Source: an uncultured Clostridia bacterium
Lineage (GTDB): Bacteria; Bacillota; Clostridia; Christensenellales; Borkfalkiaceae
DNA length: 55,755 bases
Assembly (NCBI GenBank): GCA_944358655.1
Contig: CALVRO010000009.1
Coordinates: forward strand, 1 to 55,755
Reading direction: 5' to 3'
The translations under genes were made by a program, and so were the position numbers. The notes below the pieces were generated by a model. It was not told the origin of the DNA. It worked only from the letters and a program-made list of their open reading frames with translations, and searched no databases. This document shows, piece after piece, positions 50,942 to 55,755 of this stretch (its first letter is position 1; every line of letters starts with the position of its first letter).

Positions 50942-53900
50942 ATGATATACAGGATATTTGTTGAAAAGAAAGACAACTTGCAGGCTAAAAAGGTGATGGA
51001 GGAGATAAAGACCCTCCTCAAGATAGACGTCCAAGACGTGCGCAAACTGCTCCGCTACGACGTCGACGACATCACCGAGGAGGAGTTCAAGGCCGCCGTG
51101 CCCACAGTCTTTTCCGAACCGCCCGTCGACGACGTCTATCTCGAGGACGTCGCATTCGGCGACGACTACAAGGTATTCGCCGTGGCCTATCTGCAGGGTC
51201 AGTACGACCAGCGCGCCGACAGCGCCGCGCAGTGCGTGCAGCTGCTCACACAGAAGGAGAGGCCGGTCATCAGGTGCGCCAACGTCTATGCGGTAAAGGG
51301 CGTCACCGACGACGAGCTCGCCCTCATCAAACAGCACCTCATCAACCCCGTCGAGAGCGAGGAGGTCTCGCTCGAAAAGCCCGCAACGCTGGGCGGGGTC
51401 ATAGTTCTGCCCCTCGCCGTAAAGGCGGTAAAGGGCTTTATAAAGATGTCCGACGGGGAGATCGCCGCCTACCACGCCCAAAACGACTTCGCCATGTCGG
51501 TGGCCGACCTGCGCTTCGTGCGCGACTACTTCGCCTCCGAAAAGCGCGACCCCACCGAAACGGAGATAAAGGTCATCGACACATACTGGTCGGATCACTG
51601 CCGCCACACCACCTTTGCCACGCGCATACAGGACGTGGAGGTGCGCTCGGACAACCCCCGCATCAACGAGGCCCTCTCCATGTACCGCGACCTCTTCAAG
51701 GAGATGTATGCCGACAGGCCGGATAAATACCCCTGCCTGATGGACATTGCCACCATAGCCGTAAGAAAGCTCAAAAAGGAGGGGCTGTTGGACAATCTCG
51801 ACCAGTCGGACGAGATAAACGCCTGCTCCATCAACATAGAAGCCACGCTCGACGGTGAAAAGAAAAAGTACACCGTCATGTTCAAAAACGAAACGCACAA
51901 CCACCCCACCGAAATAGAGCCCTTCGGCGGCGCGGCCACCTGCCTCGGCGGCGCCATACGCGACCCGCTTTCGGGCAGGACGTACGTCTTGCAGGCCATG
52001 CGCGTCACGGGCAGCGCCGACCCCACCGAGCCCATACAAAATACCATCCACGGCAAGCTCCCCCAAAGGGTGATAACCACCACCGCGGCGGCGGGCTTCT
52101 CGTCCTACGGCAACCAGATAGGCCTCGCCACGGGTCAGGTAGACGAGGTCTACCACCCCGGCTACAAGGCCAAGAGGCTTGAAACGGGCTTCGTCGTCGG
52201 CGGCGCCCCCTCCGACATGATCTACCGCGCCAAGCCCAAGGCGGGCGACGTCGTCATACTGCTCGGCGGCGAAACGGGCCGCGACGGCTGCGGCGGCGCA
52301 ACCGGCTCTTCCAAGGCGCACGACGAAAAGTCGGTTCAGACGTGCGGAGCCGAGGTGCAGAAGGGCAACGCCCTCACCGAGCGCAAGCTTCAGCGCCTCT
52401 TCCTCGATCCCGAGGCCACCCGCCTCATCAAAAAGTGCAACGACTTCGGCGCCGGCGGCGTGGCCGTCGCCATAGGCGAACTCGCCGACGGGCTGGTCAT
52501 CGAGCTCGACAAAGTGCCCAAGAAGTACGAGGGCCTTACGGGCACCGAGCTGGCCATCTCCGAATCTCAGGAGAGGATGGCAGTGGTGGTGTCCTCGGCC
52601 GACGTCGACAAATTCATCGCCCTTGCCGCAAAGGAAAACCTCGCCGCCACCCCCGTGGCCACCGTCACGGACGACAGGCGCATGCGCATGTACCACGGCG
52701 GCAGGGCCATAGTCGATATCTCGCGCGACTTCCTCGACACCAACGGCGTAAGGCAGATAACGGGCGCCATAATAGAGGACAACGCAACCAGATTCTTCAA
52801 CGCCCCCGCCCGCGAGCCCGACTTTGCCGAGGCCATGAAGGCTACCCTCTCCTCGCTCAATGTCTGCTCCAAGAAGGGCCTTGCGGAGATGTTCGACTCT
52901 ACCATAGGCGCGCGCTCGGTATATATGCCCTTCGGCGGCAAGAACCAGCTCACCCCCGTCACGGCCATGGCCGCAAAGCTGGTGGGAGGGGAGACCGACG
53001 ACTGCACCGTGTCGGCCTACGGCTACTGCCCCGAACTTATGACTTCGTCGCCCTTCACGGGAGCAATATATTCGATTGTCGCCTCTGTCGCCAAGGTAGT
53101 TGCGGCGGGCGCCGACTACAGGGATATCCGCCTGACGCTGCAGGAATTCTTCATGGGCTTGCAAAAAAAAAAAAAGCGCTGGGGCGTGCCCCTTTCGGCG
53201 CTGCTCGGCGCGCTGTACGCCCAGCTCAAACTCGGCCTCGGCGCCATAGGCGGCAAGGACTCCATGAGCGGCTCGTTCGAAGATCTCGACGTTCCCCCCA
53301 CGCTCATCTCCTTCGCCCTCGCCCCCGCCAAGGCCTCCCGCCTCATAACCAACGTCGTCACGGACGAGCGCACAAAGCTCTATCTCCTTCCCATGAAGAA
53401 GGACAAGTACTCCGTGCCCGACTTCGAATACCTCAAAAAGCTGTACGCCGTCGTACACCAAAACATTGCCGACGGCAACATAACCATGGCCACGGTGGTT
53501 GAGAAGGGCGGCGCTGCCGCCGCCGTTGCAAAGAGCTGCTTCGGCAACGGCTTCGGCTTCAACTTCGACTGCACGCCCTCCAAACTCTTTGCCGAAAGCT
53601 ACGGCGATATCATAGTCGCCTGCTCCGATCCCTACGCGCTCAAGGGCGTAAACGTCGTTCTGCTCGGCGCGCCCACCACCGAAAAGTACTTCTCCTGCCG
53701 CGGCGGCAGCGTATATTTCGGCGACGCGCTTCAAAGCTTCACCTCCCGCCTCGACGGCGTGTTCCCCGCCACGGCCAAGGCCTCGGGCCACATCCCCGGG
53801 TGCGACTATTCGGACGGCGTAAAGTACTACAACCTTACCACCAAAACGGCCAAGCCGCGCGTGTTCATACCCGCCTTCCCCGGCACCAACTGCGAGCTGG

Positions 53901-54649
53901 ATACCGCCCGCGCCTTCCGCCTTGCGGGGGCCGAGCCCGAAATCGTCGTCATCCGCAACCGCTCGCCGCGCGACATCGAAGAGAGCATTCAGGCCATAAT
54001 ATCCGCCATTGAACGCGCAAATATAATCGCCTTCCCCGGCGGTTTCTCGGGCGGCGACGAGCCCGACGGCTCGGGCAAGTTCATTGCCACCACCTTCCGC
54101 AATCCCGCCGTGGCCGAGAGCGTAATGAACCTGCTCTCCAAGCGCGACGGCCTCATCCTCGGCATATGCAACGGCTTCCAGGCGCTCATCAAGCTCGGCC
54201 TCGTGCCCTACGGCGAAGTGCGCCCCCTCACCGAGGGCTCGCCCACGCTTACCTACAACAACATAACCCGCCACGTTTCCACCATGGTCAACATACGCGT
54301 CGCCTCCAACCTCAGCCCCTGGCTGTCGGCCTGCAGGACGGGCGAGATCTACTCCGTTCCCGTCTCCCACGGCGAGGGCAAGGTGGTAGCGCCCCTTGCC
54401 GAGCTCGAGGCCATGCGCGCCGCCGGCCAGATAGCCACCCAATACGTCGGCCCCGACGGCAAGCCCACCATGGTCAGCCCCTACAACCCCAACGGCTCAA
54501 TGTGGGCGATAGAGGGCATCACCTCGCCCGACGGCAGGGTGTTCGGCAAGATGGGCCACTCCGAAAGGATAGGCCAAAACCTCTACAAAAACGTGCCCGG
54601 CAACTTCGATATGAAGATATTCGAAAGCGGCGTAAACTACTTCAAATAA
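50942..54649 (+). CDS. purL: Phosphoribosylformylglycinamidine synthase PurL (single-chain, with glutaminase)
   Basis: 1235 residues, the long clostridial type that fuses PurS-like, synthetase and PurQ-like parts. N-terminal region about 1-150; synthetase half with SDHCRHTTF near 219-227 and FKNETHNHPTEIEPFGGAATC near 316-336; a second AIRS-type repeat about 640-900; glutaminase domain from about 975 with the nucleophile Cys in LGICNGFQALIKLG and the catalytic pair in KMGHSERIG. It converts FGAR to FGAM. A run of 13 A (53163-53175) encodes Lys codons in frame, a potential slippage site. Confidence 0.96.
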   Translation: MIYRIFVEKKDNLQAKKVMEEIKTLLKIDVQDVRKLLRYDVDDITEEEFKAAVPTVFSEPPVDDVYLEDVAFGDDYKVFAVAYLQGQYDQRADSAAQCVQLLTQKERPVIRCANVYAVKGVTDDELALIKQHLINPVESEEVSLEKPATLGGVIVLPLAVKAVKGFIKMSDGEIAAYHAQNDFAMSVADLRFVRDYFASEKRDPTETEIKVIDTYWSDHCRHTTFATRIQDVEVRSDNPRINEALSMYRDLFKEMYADRPDKYPCLMDIATIAVRKLKKEGLLDNLDQSDEINACSINIEATLDGEKKKYTVMFKNETHNHPTEIEPFGGAATCLGGAIRDPLSGRTYVLQAMRVTGSADPTEPIQNTIHGKLPQRVITTTAAAGFSSYGNQIGLATGQVDEVYHPGYKAKRLETGFVVGGAPSDMIYRAKPKAGDVVILLGGETGRDGCGGATGSSKAHDEKSVQTCGAEVQKGNALTERKLQRLFLDPEATRLIKKCNDFGAGGVAVAIGELADGLVIELDKVPKKYEGLTGTELAISESQERMAVVVSSADVDKFIALAAKENLAATPVATVTDDRRMRMYHGGRAIVDISRDFLDTNGVRQITGAIIEDNATRFFNAPAREPDFAEAMKATLSSLNVCSKKGLAEMFDSTIGARSVYMPFGGKNQLTPVTAMAAKLVGGETDDCTVSAYGYCPELMTSSPFTGAIYSIVASVAKVVAAGADYRDIRLTLQEFFMGLQKKKKRWGVPLSALLGALYAQLKLGLGAIGGKDSMSGSFEDLDVPPTLISFALAPAKASRLITNVVTDERTKLYLLPMKKDKYSVPDFEYLKKLYAVVHQNIADGNITMATVVEKGGAAAAVAKSCFGNGFGFNFDCTPSKLFAESYGDIIVACSDPYALKGVNVVLLGAPTTEKYFSCRGGSVYFGDALQSFTSRLDGVFPATAKASGHIPGCDYSDGVKYYNLTTKTAKPRVFIPAFPGTNCELDTARAFRLAGAEPEIVVIRNRSPRDIEESIQAIISAIERANIIAFPGGFSGGDEPDGSGKFIATTFRNPAVAESVMNLLSKRDGLILGICNGFQALIKLGLVPYGEVRPLTEGSPTLTYNNITRHVSTMVNIRVASNLSPWLSACRTGEIYSVPVSHGEGKVVAPLAELEAMRAAGQIATQYVGPDGKPTMVSPYNPNGSMWAIEGITSPDGRVFGKMGHSERIGQNLYKNVPGNFDMKIFESGVNYFK

Positions 54650-54671
54650 TCTGCCTTTCGCTTTTCGGGCA

Positions 54672-54716
54672 AGTCTGCCGCAGGGCGCCATGCGCCCTGC
54701 GGCAGACTGTTTTTTG
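54672..54716 (+). terminator. Intrinsic terminator of purine cluster
   Basis: A perfect 17-bp stem, AGTCTGCCGCAGGGCGC/GCGCCCTGCGGCAGACT, with a CAT loop and a T-run. Confidence 0.85.
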
Positions 54717-54762
54717 CCCGCAAACGGCGCCTCTACAGGCGCCCGCAAATTGAAAAAAATCC

Positions 54763-54791
54763 TTTACAAACACAACATTTTGTGGTATAAT
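54763..54791 (+). promoter_or_regulatory. Promoter of nrdR
   Basis: TTTACA (54763-54768), 17 bp, TATAAT (54786-54791). Confidence 0.8.
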
Positions 54792-54870
54792 ATATAAAAA
54801 TCACAATACGGCGGTTTCTTTGGGGCCGTTTTGCAGGCGCCCTTCGGTTATCGCCGTTCGGAGGTCACAC

Positions 54871-55329
54871 ATGAAGTGCATGTATTGCGGGTGCGAGGAC
54901 AGCAAAGTCATCGACAGCCGTTCCGCCGACGAAGGCAGGACTATCCGCCGCAGAAGGGAGTGCGTCAGGTGCGGCAAGCGCTTTACCACATATGAAACCA
55001 TAGAGGACACCCCCGTGCTCGTCGTCAAGTCAAACGGCACGCGTCAGGCCTTCGACGCGGGCAAGATAAAGAACGGCGTCGTCAAGGCGTGCGAAAAGCG
55101 CCCCGTGTCCATGAGCGATATCGACGCCCTCGTCGACGGCATAACCAAGCGCGTCTACAACTCCATGGAGCAGGAGATCTCCTCCAAGGCCATAGGCGAA
55201 ATGGTTATGGACGCCTTAAAGGACGTCGACGAAGTCGCCTACGTCCGCTATGCCTCGGTGTATCGTTCGTTCAAGGATATCTCCTCCTTTATGGAGGAAC
55301 TGCAAAAGATGATGCAGAGCAAAAAGTAA
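54871..55329 (+). CDS. nrdR: Transcriptional repressor NrdR
   Basis: 152 residues from ATG, 5 nt after GGAGGT. A zinc ribbon (MKCMYCGCED, then RECVRCGKRFTTYE: C3, C6, C31, C34) and an ATP-cone domain (about 49-139). It senses ATP/dATP and represses ribonucleotide reductase genes by binding NrdR boxes; no such genes lie in the window. Monocistronic, with its own promoter. Confidence 0.96.
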   Translation: MKCMYCGCEDSKVIDSRSADEGRTIRRRRECVRCGKRFTTYETIEDTPVLVVKSNGTRQAFDAGKIKNGVVKACEKRPVSMSDIDALVDGITKRVYNSMEQEISSKAIGEMVMDALKDVDEVAYVRYASVYRSFKDISSFMEELQKMMQSKK

Positions 55330-55373
55330 CGCCGCTCTCGGCTTATTTAAAAAAGCATATAATTAAAAAGGCG

Positions 55374-55401
55374 CAAGCCGTCCCATGCGGCGGCTTGTTT
55401 T
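55374..55401 (+). terminator. Intrinsic terminator after nrdR
   Basis: CAAGCCG/CGGCTTG with a 10-nt loop, then TTTT. Confidence 0.6.
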
Positions 55402-55413
55402 AAATGTAAAGAT

Positions 55414-55755
55414 ATGGGCAGAAACACAAAAAAAGTGTGCGTCGGCGGCGTGGAGATAGGCGGCGGCGCAAGCGTAAAAATACAGTCCATGTGCACCACC
55501 AAGACGGCCGACGTCGCCGCCACCGTCGCGCAGATCTCCTCGCTCGAGGAGGCGGGCTGCGACATAGTGCGCGTTTCCGTCCTCGACGACGCGGACGCCC
55601 GCGCCATAAGGGACATAAGGGAGCGCATACGCATCCCCCTCGTGGCCGACATACACTTTTCGTACAAGCTGGCCATAGCGGCCATTGAAAACGGCTGCGA
55701 CAAGGTGCGCCTCAACCCCGGCAACATAGGCGCATCCGCATTCCGTCACGCACCC
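55414..55755 (+). CDS. ispG: 4-hydroxy-3-methylbut-2-enyl diphosphate synthase IspG, 5' part
   Basis: First 114 residues; the frame stays open to the window edge. [32 protein letters not shown] matches the IspG N terminus, and [30 protein letters not shown] is the TIM-barrel signature. It makes HMBPP in the non-mevalonate isoprenoid pathway using a [4Fe-4S] cluster whose Cys ligands lie in the missing C terminus. No clear Shine-Dalgarno upstream of ATG. Confidence 0.93.
   Translation, partial: MGRNTKKVCVGGVEIGGGASVKIQSMCTTKTADVAATVAQISSLEEAGCDIVRVSVLDDADARAIRDIRERIRIPLVADIHFSYKLAIAAIENGCDKVRLNPGNIGASAFRHAP

Noticed and set aside
53163-53175. Frameshift in purL at the A run
   Set aside because: The frame is continuous on both sides with family motifs in order, so no disruption as sequenced.
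50045-54442. A 1465-codon open frame on the minus strand opposite purD and purL
   Set aside because: It lies opposite two clearly recognised enzymes, has no ribosome site and reflects codon bias in GC-rich genes, where minus-strand stops are rare.

Overview
The window looks like a chromosomal segment of a GC-rich, spore-forming Clostridia-like member of the Bacillota, probably an uncultured gut lineage. Evidence: a spoIIID gene with a sigma-E-like promoter, mcsA-mcsB-clpC, a fused 1235-residue PurL of the clostridial type, a CpsC/CpsD-type tyrosine kinase with a PHP-type phosphatase, a TM1266-type ACT regulator, and many TTTACA/TTGACA-17-TATAAT promoters. Codon use is unusual for the GC content: Ile ATA and Arg AGG are frequent throughout. 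The genus cannot be named from sequence alone. No tRNA, rRNA, transposase, integrase or CRISPR array was seen.

Layout. 1-777: repeats, a candidate structured RNA and promoters. 778-3516: an ABC exporter pair (ATPase plus FtsX-like permease). 3833-4831: an aldose-1-epimerase homologue with a changed active site. 4832-6000: a repeat island. 6234-7966: a NifU-like protein and a GGGtGRT protein, a conserved pair of unknown function. 8476-12529: mcsA-mcsB-clpC without ctsR. 12808-13944: a GNAT-type acetyltransferase. 13945-14900: a repeat island. 15045-22676: a surface polysaccharide locus (BY-kinase with a degenerate P-loop, phosphatase, small membrane protein, priming sugar transferase, DUF4422, two glycosyltransferases, UDP-galactopyranose mutase), pointing to a galactofuranose-containing glycan. 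22872-23144: spoIIID. 23160-24025: a repeat island and an orphan promoter/hairpin unit. 24155-27398: branched-chain aminotransferase (minus strand), recX and nnr. 27747-30067: a leucine-rich-repeat lipoprotein and an orphan MazF. 30277-34388: lspA, a RluD-type pseudouridine synthase, a small membrane protein, der and plsY. 34454-34920: a compact convergent small-RNA/34-residue peptide module between two near-identical palindromes. 34968-37810: a small membrane protein (minus strand) and an aconitase-family hydratase. 37880-40748: a leader with a terminator that also holds the Shine-Dalgarno, a TM1266-type regulator, and an NMT1-like ABC importer. 41110-54649: a nearly complete purine biosynthesis cluster (purE, purC, a PurF paralogue lacking the catalytic Cys, a 0.9-kb repeat island, purF, purM, purN, purH, purD, purL). 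54871-55755: nrdR and the start of ispG.

The least ordinary content is non-coding. Six islands hold mosaics of several repeat families. At least three families fold into hairpins whose arms change together between copies, so secondary structure appears to be selected. The 105-bp family (six copies) is the clearest case. Three operons carry a tandem duplication of the 5' untranslated region between promoter and start codon; two of them share a 22-bp period. One intergenic stretch is an array of four unrelated hairpins joined by the heptamer ATATCGA. These signals, the convergent RNA module at 34.5 kb and the regulator leader at 37.9 kb are the best candidates for undescribed biology.
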